Below are positions 29,176 through 37,562 of a stretch of 64,000 bases of DNA, piece after piece (the stretch's first letter is position 1; each line of letters opens with the position of its first letter). The position numbers and the translations under genes were made by a program. The notes under the pieces are model-generated. The model was not told the DNA's origin. It saw nothing but the letters and a program-made list of their open reading frames with translations, and did not search any database. Source of the stretch: Devosia sp. (GTDB taxonomy: Bacteria > Pseudomonadota > Alphaproteobacteria > Rhizobiales > Devosiaceae); contig NZ_JAGIAW010000014.1 of NCBI RefSeq assembly GCF_017744655.1, positions 248,001 through 312,000 of the forward strand, read 5' to 3'.

Positions 29176-29324
29176 CCATGCGTTCAGCATGACTTGAGGA
29201 ACAGAGGCCCAATGCAGCCATGATATCCGATATCTGATTGACTCTATATCTGACTTTTCTTTATATCAACCCGACATCAGGCGGCACGTAAATCTGTCCA
29301 AGTCTGAGTGATTGGAGTTGAGTT
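29176..29324 (+). promoter_or_regulatory. AT-rich regulatory gap with TATCTGA repeats
   Basis: Between the regulator and the next gene, two ATATCTGA copies 17 bases apart and a nearby GATATCCGATATC stand out from the GC-rich surroundings. They could be operator sites of the S24-like regulator. This is inferred from repetition only. Confidence 0.3.
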
Positions 29325-29930
29325 ATGCGTAGCAATGAATACGGCACTGTCCTCTCGGTTGGTCGCTACACCCCGTTCGGAACCTTCGCCACATCCGGCG
29401 CCAGCTTTGTGCTCGATGGCCACAGCGTAGCAATGCTGGTCAATCAACTGCCACGCCGTGAGCACTATGCTGATCGCAATATCCTCGAGTATGGGGCGAT
29501 CGAGGTGGCTTTGCTTACCGAAGGTGTTTCGGCCCTCTTGGCCTGGCGGTGGAAGACCGGTGAAACTGAGAATGATTTGCTTGCGGTCGACACCCCGTTC
29601 CATATCGGGCTCGAGGATCCCCCACACCGGCATCTCCCCCTGATCGATGACGGCCGAATTCCGCTTGTGCTCGTGACTCAGGACCATAAGGGGCGGTGTG
29701 TCAGCATGCGCCATGGCGCCATCGGGTCCGAGGTGACCTCAGCTTTGGTGCAATTACGTCGGCACCAGCTCGCCGATATTCACCGGTCCGATTTCGAGGT
29801 TCAGCATCGCCGCAACATCAGGTCGCTGATGCAGCGCCTTCCTGATCCCCTCACGGCCTTCAATGCCGCCGAAATTCGCAGCACTGTCGCCGCTGGCTTT
29901 CCCTTCGAAGATCTGGGCACACGCCACTGA
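29325..29930 (+). CDS. Unknown element protein
   Basis: A protein of 201 residues with no signal peptide or membrane segment and no domain I recognise. It looks like a compact soluble alpha/beta protein (e.g. GIPLVLV-like IPLVLVTQDHKG). The ATG is preceded by TTGGAGTTGAG, a plausible ribosome site. It lies between the regulator and the first leader motif of the mobility operons and is transcribed in the same direction. It is probably an accessory gene of this element family. Confidence 0.7.
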   Translation: MRSNEYGTVLSVGRYTPFGTFATSGASFVLDGHSVAMLVNQLPRREHYADRNILEYGAIEVALLTEGVSALLAWRWKTGETENDLLAVDTPFHIGLEDPPHRHLPLIDDGRIPLVLVTQDHKGRCVSMRHGAIGSEVTSALVQLRRHQLADIHRSDFEVQHRRNIRSLMQRLPDPLTAFNAAEIRSTVAAGFPFEDLGTRH

Positions 29931-30045
29931 TGTAGACGACCTCCCGGCAGCGCTGCGGGCCGCAGGAAAAGCTGGCCATGGCCTCCGCATCCGCACGGCC
30001 GGGAGCCGGCTTTGTCCCGCGCTAAGGCAGGGACTGAGCTGATGT

Positions 30046-30060
30046 GAGTTAATCCCAAAG
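30046..30060 (+). repeat. Leader motif copy 1 (GAGTTAATCCCAAAG)
   Basis: The first of three perfect 15-base copies. It lies 76 bases before the start of the gene at 30137. A GGCAGG/CCTGCC hairpin (30095-30112) sits between the motif and that start. Confidence 0.7.
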
Positions 30061-30136
30061 ACTGAACTCCTGGCCGCCCTCAGGAATAGCGACAGGCAGG
30101 AATTCCCCTGCCAATAGTTCAAACCGGAGATGGCAA

Positions 30137-31330
30137 ATGCCTGACAGCATTACCCCCAACGCCGAAAGCACCTCCTGTGCCTACCCCGAGCGCCCCAGCC
30201 TCGACATGTGCACTGCCGCATTGACCAAATATGCAACGCGCGGCCCGTTCGTCCTTTATGACTGGCGCTCGCAGTGGGAAGGACTCGAAGCGGCCAAGGT
30301 CATGGTGGACGAGATCAAGCAGCTCGGACGGGCCGCGATGATGATGAAGACTGATGCTGACTATTTCGAGGCACTTCATATCTATGTCCCGCCCGATGTA
30401 GAGCAGGCTTTCCGCGCGGGCCTGCCCATTACCGTTGAGGTGATTGCCAACGACGAACGGAAAAAGGGCAACCGTCACCGCCCCAATGACACGGTTGCCG
30501 TCAAGGTGGCCAAGGTGGCTCTGGAGGTCAACGCCTTCCGCCTGCTGGCCTCGCAAACCAAGCTTGAGCATTGGGAAAATCCCGAGCAACATCATCAGAG
30601 CCATACCAGCGCCGGGGCTGCGGCGTCCACGACGCTGGCAGGGGCAAAATCTCACCACGGCAAGGCCATGGTCGACAAGAAGCTTAAGGTATTCGATGGC
30701 TGGATCGATCGCGGTCGCCGCAAGGTGCGGGACTTTTTCAACGCCAAAGAACCGGGTGATGTAGCTCGGGCAGCCACGATCGAGACACAGGAAAAGCTCG
30801 ACACCGGCATGAGCGGGGAAGCGATCAGCCAACACAATGTGGCGCAGATCCGGGCTTTCGAAAAGCATGCAGGGCGGGCCGTGGCGCGCGAAACCGCAAT
30901 GTATCGCTGGAGCACCAGCGATGACGATACGCCCGTTGCCGAGGCGGATGGGCGCGACATTGCCAATGCGCACCTCGAGCGTCAGTCGGCGATCGACTTG
31001 ATGCAGGTGGCCATTGCCGGTGGCCTGAACCCCTCGCAGATCCAAGGCCACTTGCTCACCATGCGCCAGGCGTTCGACACGGGGTGCAAGATCGGGCGCG
31101 TGCTGCGTGGCAATCCGATCACTGTGACCATCGAGGATGCCAACGAGATCGAGAAGGCAATCGCGACCGTGCGTCGTGGCCCGCCAGAAACCCATGAGGA
31201 TGGCTGCTACCACTATCTCGCTGACGCTCTTGCCAAATGCGAGGAAACATTGGGCCTCTCCAAAGTCGCGGCGCGCGTGCGTAGCTCGAGGATGACGGAA
31301 ATTATCACCCCTTCACGCAATCCGAGTTAA
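30137..31330 (+). CDS. Unknown element protein, 397 residues
   Basis: A soluble protein. Residues 45-170 look alpha/beta (e.g. GPFVLYDWRSQWEGLEAAKVM), residues 170-290 are rich in charged helices, and the end is again helical (AIDLMQVAIAGGLNPSQIQGHL). No motif of a known relaxase accessory protein or nuclease is visible. CGGAG lies seven bases before the ATG. The stop codon is inside the second copy of the 15-base leader motif. A large antisense ORF (30119-31213) is a shadow. Confidence 0.75.
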   Translation: MPDSITPNAESTSCAYPERPSLDMCTAALTKYATRGPFVLYDWRSQWEGLEAAKVMVDEIKQLGRAAMMMKTDADYFEALHIYVPPDVEQAFRAGLPITVEVIANDERKKGNRHRPNDTVAVKVAKVALEVNAFRLLASQTKLEHWENPEQHHQSHTSAGAAASTTLAGAKSHHGKAMVDKKLKVFDGWIDRGRRKVRDFFNAKEPGDVARAATIETQEKLDTGMSGEAISQHNVAQIRAFEKHAGRAVARETAMYRWSTSDDDTPVAEADGRDIANAHLERQSAIDLMQVAIAGGLNPSQIQGHLLTMRQAFDTGCKIGRVLRGNPITVTIEDANEIEKAIATVRRGPPETHEDGCYHYLADALAKCEETLGLSKVAARVRSSRMTEIITPSRNPS

Positions 31331-31338
31331 TCCCAAAG
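31324..31338 (+). repeat. Leader motif copy 2 (GAGTTAATCCCAAAG)
   Basis: A perfect copy overlapping the stop codon of the preceding gene. It lies 67 bases before the start of the ParA-like gene at 31406. Confidence 0.7.
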
Positions 31339-31405
31339 CCGAGCGCGGGTGTTTCGCCGCAGGATTTTTCCATCGGGGTGGCAGTGCCCCCTAAGGAGAA
31401 GTCGA

Positions 31406-32242
31406 ATGAAACATCTTACCAACACCCTGATGAGCGGCACCGCGCCGCTCATCGTTATCATCGCCAACGAAAAGGGTGGCCAGGGCAAGTCACTGACCGG
31501 CCTCGCGATCGCTGACTATGCGCATCTCTGCCAGATCCCGATTGGCGTCGCCCAGATCGACAATCAGGCTCGTCTGAGCAAGGCCCTCGGCCGCAAGGTT
31601 CTGACCATCGATGCGGTGCCCGGAAATGCCCGCCGCGACCCGGCTGCAGAGGCGCGCAGCTTCACCCCGCTTTACGGCTTCCTCCAGAAAGGCGCGAAAG
31701 CCAATGCCAGCATCCTCGTCGATGTCGGCGCCAACCAGGCGCAGCGTCTGGCGCATTGGAGCGGTCTCGTCGATCTTGAGGAAGACCTTGCTGCCTGGGG
31801 TTTTAAGACGGTCATCGTCGTGCCGTTCGTGGCGGAAGCCGAAGGTATTCGCCAGGCCGGCAAGACCGCCGAACTTTTGGGCAAGGCTTTCACAAATGCC
31901 CATCTGGTCCTGATCGAAAACGCGCGCGATGGATCCTTCGAAGCGCTTCATCCCGCTTCCGATACGGCCCTGGCCTATCGCGAAGTCATCGAGCCGCTCA
32001 AATCGTCCGCCTCGGTTCTGACCATGCCGGCCGTCGAGGCTGGGTCGTGGCGCCTGTTCGAGGCTGGCAATTCCCGCCTCATCCACGTGGCGGGCATGCC
32101 GATCGGAAAAGTCATGGCGCTCACCGGCTTGCCTCACCCGGAGGCCAAGATCTCCCGCGGTGATGTCGCCGCCTGGGCGGGCACCTTCTTTGCAGAACTG
32201 GACCGTGTCTTGCCCTGGAACCAGGAGGGCGACGATGCCTAA
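31406..32242 (+). CDS. ParA/MinD-like P-loop ATPase
   Basis: A protein of 278 residues with a deviant Walker A motif, ANEKGGQGKS, carrying the signature lysine early in the loop. ASILVDVGANQAQ is a Walker B-like strand and TVIVVPFVAEAEG follows. The ATG at 31406 is preceded by AAGGAG and replaces the track start at 31349. No ParB partner is encoded nearby, and it stands before the coupling protein, so a role in transfer or in maintaining the excised form is possible. It overlaps the next start by eight bases. Confidence 0.85.
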   Translation: MKHLTNTLMSGTAPLIVIIANEKGGQGKSLTGLAIADYAHLCQIPIGVAQIDNQARLSKALGRKVLTIDAVPGNARRDPAAEARSFTPLYGFLQKGAKANASILVDVGANQAQRLAHWSGLVDLEEDLAAWGFKTVIVVPFVAEAEGIRQAGKTAELLGKAFTNAHLVLIENARDGSFEALHPASDTALAYREVIEPLKSSASVLTMPAVEAGSWRLFEAGNSRLIHVAGMPIGKVMALTGLPHPEAKISRGDVAAWAGTFFAELDRVLPWNQEGDDA

Positions 32243-32609
32243 GCGCCGCAACCAGTTCGAGGCCGATGCCGCGGCCGCCCGGATCGAGCGCGCCAAAGCC
32301 GAAACAGCTTTGGTGGGGCACCTGGCCAGTGAGATCAAACGTGATCTCGCCAGTTTTGACCCCACGCGCCTTGCAGGCCTCGGCCCCCAGGGCCTGCGGG
32401 GATTGCTGCAGGCACTTGAGCTCACGGAAGAGGAAGGCGGCGCTATGGCGCCGCCCTCCGACCACACGGCATTGCCCGGGACCATCAAGGGGTGGGCCGA
32501 TCGCCGCCGTCCCGAACCCTGGCATTGGATTGGCGAAGTGTCTGTTGCTTCGTTTTTGGGGCTGGCTGCAGCCCTCGTTCTATTCATGGCTATCGGCATT
32601 CTGTCGTAA
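32235..32609 (+). CDS. Small protein with C-terminal membrane anchor
   Basis: A protein of 124 residues starting inside the end of the ParA-like gene. The first 60 residues are charged helices (e.g. ARIERAKAETALVGHLASEIKR). A proline-rich stretch follows, and a membrane segment VASFLGLAAALVLFMAIGIL forms the end. The tail-anchored layout and its place before the coupling protein suggest a membrane adaptor of the transfer machinery. No named family was recognised. Confidence 0.7.
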   Translation: MPKRRNQFEADAAAARIERAKAETALVGHLASEIKRDLASFDPTRLAGLGPQGLRGLLQALELTEEEGGAMAPPSDHTALPGTIKGWADRRRPEPWHWIGEVSVASFLGLAAALVLFMAIGILS

Positions 32610-32628
32610 CCGCATTCAGGAGACTGAT

Positions 32629-34449
32629 ATGTACACCTCCAAATCCTCGGCTCCGGCTCTTCTCGGCGCCTTCTCAGCCATGGTGATCGCCATGGCTCTG
32701 TCCTTGCTGACGCTGCTTTTACACCCAAACCCTACGATGATTGAGCTCGACAAACAGCTCATCCCATTCGACCGCGTTACTATCTCTACCGTGGTCATCG
32801 GCGCCTTATCGGGCGCCTCTTGCGATGCCGCAGTTGACGAATTGATCGGCGTAGAATGGATCGACTGTCGCCTCGCCCCCGTGACTGACCTGCTGGAAGC
32901 AGCCTTCAACGCTCCAAGGATGCGCTATTACTTTGCCGCTTTAGCAGTGGCCGGAATCATCGCTTTCGCCATGGCTATGCGCTCCATTGATGCAACGACG
33001 CCAAAGCGGGAACTGGATCGCACCGTCAAGGGCAGGCGCCCGGTATACGATCTTGACGCGCGCAACAGCCTGCGTTCAGAGATCAGGAAAACGGGTAAAC
33101 CGGCCAGGGACGGATTGTGGGTCGCACCCCATGTGCAGCTGACGCCTGCACTTGAAAGCTACAATCTCCTCGGGCTCGGCACGCAGGGATCAGGCAAGAC
33201 TTCGCACTTCCGCGCCCTGATCGAGCAGTTTGTCGGCCGTGGCGACAGGGTTTTCATTCATGACGTCAAGGGCGACATGACAGCCGGGTTGCCCGTTGAC
33301 GACTTTATTCTTGTCGCGCCGCACGACGCCCGCAGTTGGGCTTACGACATTGCTGCCGACATCAGGAACCACCATCACGCTTACGAATTCGGCAAGCGAA
33401 TGGTGGATGAGGATGGCGACGACCGCATGTGGGGCAAGGGCGGCGGATCGATCACGGGCGATCTGACCTGGGGCTTGGCAAAGGACCAAAAAGGGAAATG
33501 GAGTTGGGGCGAGCTTGCCCACACCCTGCTGGTGCCCGGCGGGCAGATGAAGCTCAGACTGGAGGAACTGGGCTCGATCAATGCCAGCCGGCTGATCTTC
33601 GGCAGCCAGGATCCTGAAGAAAACCGCACCACCATGAGCTTGTTGATCACGATCTGGATTGCGGCGACCACCATTATCCTGCCGCTGGCCCAGGCCTGGG
33701 CGCAGGTCCCACCAGCCCGTCGTTTCAGCTTGCGTCTCTGGGTAAACCGGAAAGGAAAGCTGCCCGGCACCATCGTCCTGCAGCGATCCTCGGAATACGC
33801 CTATCTCTCCACGGCACTTGGCGGGTTTCTGATCGATCGGCTGCTGGGCCTTGCCATGAGTCCGGATCGAGATCGTAATCGTGGGGGCAAACTCGTGCTT
33901 TGCTTGGATGAGCTTCCGGAGCTGGGCGTCATCACCCGCCTTCCCAATGCCTTGAACATTGGTCGCGAACTCGGCCTTGTCACCATCGGCGGTGTGCAGG
34001 ATATCGCGCATCTGGTCAAAGTTTACGGCACCGAACTCGCCCAGGTGCTGCTCGCCCGATTCCGTATCAAGGCCATCCATCAGCTTGACGCAGGCGACAC
34101 CGCGGACCGGATCAGCGTGCTCATCGGCGACCGCACGATTTTGCGTCCAAGCCCCTCAGAGTTCAATGCCAAGACCGGCAAGGCTGTACTCGTGCGTGAG
34201 AAGGAGCGGGTGCTCGATCCCTACATGTTCGAAACCGAGCTTGGCGTGCGAAACCACAGGGGTACATTGGTTTCGAGGACGCTGATCATGGGCCTTGGCA
34301 ATCCAGCAATCCTCGACATTCCGATTACCGGGTGGTCAGAACGCCGCCCCGGGCACGTGCCGGCTGGCTGGGTCGACCAGCTTGAGCAGTCTGTTCACAA
34401 GCCGAAGGCCCGACGTCAGATCGACGACGAGGGGACGGAACAGAGTTAA
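32629..34449 (+). CDS. Type IV coupling protein (TraG/TraD-like)
   Basis: A protein of 606 residues. Two membrane helices near residues 12-28 and 100-118 flank a periplasmic loop. The cytoplasmic ATPase then has Walker A LGTQGSGKTSHF at about 184-195 and Walker B LVLCLDELPELG near residue 430. T4CPs deliver the relaxase-bound DNA strand to the mating channel. The ATG at 32629 gives the usual membrane-first start. The track ORF from 32266 runs through the previous gene in another frame. The stop codon lies in the third leader motif. No channel genes are in the window. Confidence 0.9.
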   Translation: MYTSKSSAPALLGAFSAMVIAMALSLLTLLLHPNPTMIELDKQLIPFDRVTISTVVIGALSGASCDAAVDELIGVEWIDCRLAPVTDLLEAAFNAPRMRYYFAALAVAGIIAFAMAMRSIDATTPKRELDRTVKGRRPVYDLDARNSLRSEIRKTGKPARDGLWVAPHVQLTPALESYNLLGLGTQGSGKTSHFRALIEQFVGRGDRVFIHDVKGDMTAGLPVDDFILVAPHDARSWAYDIAADIRNHHHAYEFGKRMVDEDGDDRMWGKGGGSITGDLTWGLAKDQKGKWSWGELAHTLLVPGGQMKLRLEELGSINASRLIFGSQDPEENRTTMSLLITIWIAATTIILPLAQAWAQVPPARRFSLRLWVNRKGKLPGTIVLQRSSEYAYLSTALGGFLIDRLLGLAMSPDRDRNRGGKLVLCLDELPELGVITRLPNALNIGRELGLVTIGGVQDIAHLVKVYGTELAQVLLARFRIKAIHQLDAGDTADRISVLIGDRTILRPSPSEFNAKTGKAVLVREKERVLDPYMFETELGVRNHRGTLVSRTLIMGLGNPAILDIPITGWSERRPGHVPAGWVDQLEQSVHKPKARRQIDDEGTEQS

Positions 34450-34457
34450 TCCCAAAG
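34443..34457 (+). repeat. Leader motif copy 3 (GAGTTAATCCCAAAG)
   Basis: A perfect copy overlapping the stop of the coupling-protein gene. It lies 74 bases before the relaxase start at 34532 and 26 bases before a terminator-like hairpin. Confidence 0.7.
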
Positions 34458-34483
34458 ACCCTGCTCAGTAACAAGCATAGTTG

Positions 34484-34512
34484 AAAGGCCTCCCCTCGGA
34501 GGCTTTTCTTTT
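34484..34512 (+). terminator. Terminator or attenuator hairpin before the relaxase gene
   Basis: GCCTCC and GGAGGC pair around a CCTC loop. The stem extends through AAAG/TTTT with one G-T pair, and the right side is a TTTTCTTTT run. It lies in the relaxase leader, 20 bases before the ATG, so it may act as an attenuator. Confidence 0.7.
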
Positions 34513-34531
34513 GGTCGCCAGTTTCGCCGTC

Positions 34532-37090
34532 ATGAAATCGTCCGCCTACTACACCCGCCAATCCCAGGCGGTGTCGTATTATGCCGACAACGAGTCCGCT
34601 GGTATCTGGCTGCGCGGCCACGACGCACTGGGCGTGGCTGCCGGTGATCGCGTCGAAGCGGCAGATTTCGACCGCATCTGCGCCGGCCTTGACCACGCGG
34701 GAAAACCGTTAATCAAAGCGGGCGCGAAACCGCGCATGCTGGGCATCGACATTACCTTGTCCCCGCCCAAATCCTTTTCTGTGCTTTATGCCGCTGCGCC
34801 CAACGACCTCCGGCTGAGCCTGGCAGGGGCGGAGCGCAGCGCCCTTGAAGCCACGATCCAACTCATCGAGCGGGAAATTCCGCTCTCGCGCCGCGGCCGC
34901 AATGGCGAGCGACGGGAACACTCGAATTTTGTGGCCGCTGCTTTCACCCATTCCGAAGCAAGACCCGAACGCCATGCCGATGGCAAGGTGTTCGCAGATT
35001 GCCAGCGGCACCATCATGTCTGCCTGCCATCCATAGCCGAGCGTTCAGACGGCACGTGGGGCGGCATTGATAGCCGCCAACTGCGGATTTGGAAAAAATC
35101 CCTGGGAGCTGTATTCAGATTGCAGCTTGCTTCAGCCCTGCAGCAGCGCGGCTTTGCGATCGAACACGTCAATGATGGCTGGTCCTGGGCGATCGCTGGC
35201 ATACCGCAAACGTTGATCGATTATTTCAGTGCCCGCCGTGCGTCCCTCGAAGAAGAACTGGCCGATGCCGGACTAACCTCCGGGCAAGCCCCGGCGCTCG
35301 CCTCTGCCATCAATGCCACGGATCGCCGGGCTAAAGAGAACGTGAGTCTCGATCACCTCACCGCGCAGTGGCACGAGGCTATCGAACGTCTCGGATATAT
35401 CCCCGACCAGATCGTTGGCGCCGCTTTCGCAACCGGTCGCGAGCAGGCACGCGCGCCACTCGATCTCTCTTCTGCACGTCCGCAAAGGCTGGCGGCAGTG
35501 CCGGCGAAGCTGACCGAGTTCCAGGCAACGTTTTCGCGTCGAGAACTCATTGAAGCCAGCGCCAATGCTTTGGTCGGAACTGGAGCAGGGCTCGAAGAGG
35601 TCCTTGATGGGGCCACTGACTTCATCGGTGGCAACGCTGTTCTTGAATGCGCCCAGACTCCCGAGGGAGCCATCTTCACCACCCCCGAAATGCTCGCTGC
35701 CGAGCGCGCGCTGGTGGCCTTGGTCACGCGCAATGCGACGACATTCGTTGCGGCGCCCGAGAGGGCAACGACCGATCAAATCCTGGCGATATCAGGCCTC
35801 AACGCAGAGCAAGAGCATGTCGTTCGCGAGGCGACACGAGGCGCCCGTTTGGTCCTGGTTCAGGGCAGCGCCGGGACCGGCAAATCGACGACTCTCAAAG
35901 CGGTCGCCAATGCATGGCGATCAGCTGGTTATGAAGTTGCCGGCGCCTCTGTCGCCTGGCGAGCGGCAAACACTCTCGGCGCTGATCTTGGAATAGAAGC
36001 CCGCGCAATCGATGCCTGGCTCAAATCTATTGAACAGGGAAACACGCCTTTCGTTGACAAGACCTGTCTAATTGTCGAGGAGGCAGGCCTGCAGTCAACA
36101 CTCCAGACCCTGAAACTGCTCGAGGCCGTCGACAGGACTGGTGGTGTCGTCCTCATGGTCGGCGACGAAAACCAGCTCACGCCCATCGGAGCCGGTCACG
36201 CCATGCGCCTGATCAGGCAGACCATTGGCGCCACCCGCATCGAAACCGTCGTTCGACAGCATGAGGCCTGGGCACGGCAGGCTCCCAAGGATTTTGCTCG
36301 CGGCAAGGCTCAAAAAGCACTCGACGCCTTTGCGTCGCACGGCCAGATCGCATTCGAAAACAGCCCCAGGGCGGCCGTGGAAGCTGTCGCCGACCGTTGG
36401 AACAAGATTGTCGGCACCGAACCCTCTAAATCCGTATTGGTGAGCGCAAAGACCAATGCTGAGGTTCGCGCTCTATCCGCCTCCATCCGCAACCGTATGC
36501 GCGAGCGCGGAGCGCTCACGGGCCCGGACATCAGCATCGAAGCAGCGGACTCATCAGGCAATCGGCATAGGCTGCGCCTTGCTGCCGGTGACAGAATTCG
36601 TTTCCTGCGCCGCGACGACGCTCTCGGCGTCGTCAACGGCAGCGAGGCACGCATCGTCGCCATTGCTGAAGGACCGGACGGGCGGGTCAGGATCGCCGCT
36701 GACCACAACGGCGCACGCCTCAACTTCTCGCCCGACGATGTAGCCGATGCCAATGGTCGTGCGCGTCTCGCCCATGCCTATGCAACCACACTGTTTCAGG
36801 CGCAGGGCCTAACCGTCGATCGCGCCTTGGTCCTATTGTCTGCGCGCTTCGATCGGCACGATGCCTATGTCGCCAGTTCCCGCGCCCGAGAAAGCTCCGA
36901 GCTGTTCGTCGACACCCGGACGCTCGATCGCGAGATCGAGACGGATTTCATCTCCGAGACCGGCGAACGTCTTGAGACGGCCCGGCTGAACTACCTCGCA
37001 CAACGATTGTCTCGACAAAACGTAAAAACGCTCGCCCTTGACTACCTCCAAAAGCGCGAGCGGACGAAGGAGCTCAACCATGAGCTCTAG
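34532..37090 (+). CDS. MobF-type relaxase-helicase (TrwC/TraA-like)
   Basis: A protein of 852 residues. The relaxase domain (1-300) has the tyrosines in SAYYTRQSQAVSYY at the N-terminus, FTHSEARPERHADG and the metal-binding DCQRHHHVCLPS, matching the three-histidine motif of TrwC. The helicase domain (about 430-810) has Walker A VLVQGSAGTGKSTTLKA, LIVEEAGLQS as motif II and LAHAYATTLFQAQGLTVDRA near the end. It nicks the transfer origin, stays bound to the 5' end and unwinds the strand. The ATG at 34532 puts the catalytic tyrosines close to the N-terminus as the family requires. Confidence 0.93.
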   Translation: MKSSAYYTRQSQAVSYYADNESAGIWLRGHDALGVAAGDRVEAADFDRICAGLDHAGKPLIKAGAKPRMLGIDITLSPPKSFSVLYAAAPNDLRLSLAGAERSALEATIQLIEREIPLSRRGRNGERREHSNFVAAAFTHSEARPERHADGKVFADCQRHHHVCLPSIAERSDGTWGGIDSRQLRIWKKSLGAVFRLQLASALQQRGFAIEHVNDGWSWAIAGIPQTLIDYFSARRASLEEELADAGLTSGQAPALASAINATDRRAKENVSLDHLTAQWHEAIERLGYIPDQIVGAAFATGREQARAPLDLSSARPQRLAAVPAKLTEFQATFSRRELIEASANALVGTGAGLEEVLDGATDFIGGNAVLECAQTPEGAIFTTPEMLAAERALVALVTRNATTFVAAPERATTDQILAISGLNAEQEHVVREATRGARLVLVQGSAGTGKSTTLKAVANAWRSAGYEVAGASVAWRAANTLGADLGIEARAIDAWLKSIEQGNTPFVDKTCLIVEEAGLQSTLQTLKLLEAVDRTGGVVLMVGDENQLTPIGAGHAMRLIRQTIGATRIETVVRQHEAWARQAPKDFARGKAQKALDAFASHGQIAFENSPRAAVEAVADRWNKIVGTEPSKSVLVSAKTNAEVRALSASIRNRMRERGALTGPDISIEAADSSGNRHRLRLAAGDRIRFLRRDDALGVVNGSEARIVAIAEGPDGRVRIAADHNGARLNFSPDDVADANGRARLAHAYATTLFQAQGLTVDRALVLLSARFDRHDAYVASSRARESSELFVDTRTLDREIETDFISETGERLETARLNYLAQRLSRQNVKTLALDYLQKRERTKELNHEL

Positions 37091-37562
37091 ACGCTCGTCA
37101 TCGCCCGGCCATCAAGGCATGGACGTCCCCCTGAAAGACTTGGACGCGCCAGAAAATAACTTCACCCGAGATGAAGCCCGGCCAGCGGATCAAGAAAGCA
37201 GCGACAGCGTCTCCGCGACGCCCAAGATCTACCTGACAAGGTCCGAAGTGGCGCAACGCTATCCCATTTCGACCCACACGCTGGCCAAGCTTGCGTCGCA
37301 GGGCAAAGGCCCCCGCTATTTCAAGCCCACAGACAAGTGCCTCTACCGCCCCGAAGATATCGAAGCGTGGATCGAAGCCGCTGCCATTGTGCCGAGTGCG
37401 GTGGCCACGATGGAGACGGGTAAGGCCCGGAGTCCAAGCCCAACCACCGCGCTGAATGGGCGTGGCAAGGCGAAACCCACACCGATTCCACCAACACTAC
37501 CCAAGAACGGCAGAAAGTCTTTGCCGCCCTCGGCGAATTCCTGGCTGCGCCGAACAGACTAA
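37080..37562 (+). CDS. Excisionase-like helix-turn-helix protein
   Basis: A protein of 160 residues overlapping the relaxase end by 11 bases. The core is a MerR/AlpA-type HTH_17 domain at about residues 50-100: IYLTRSEVAQRYPISTHTLAKLASQGKGP, then YRPEDIEAWI. The flanks are low complexity. Such proteins bend DNA at att sites or regulate integrase genes. It lies tail to tail with the integrase gene, with a four-base overlap, and is the likely recombination directionality factor. Confidence 0.8.
   Translation: MSSRRSSSPGHQGMDVPLKDLDAPENNFTRDEARPADQESSDSVSATPKIYLTRSEVAQRYPISTHTLAKLASQGKGPRYFKPTDKCLYRPEDIEAWIEAAAIVPSAVATMETGKARSPSPTTALNGRGKAKPTPIPPTLPKNGRKSLPPSANSWLRRTD

Noticed and set aside
30119-31213. 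Minus-strand ORF of 364 residues
   Set aside because: It lies antisense to the 397-residue gene, which has a ribosome site and fits the operon. No domain is visible in the antisense frame.
31490-32728. Minus-strand ORF of 412 residues
   Set aside because: A shadow of the ParA-like, small membrane and coupling-protein genes, with the repetitive composition typical of antisense frames in GC-rich DNA.
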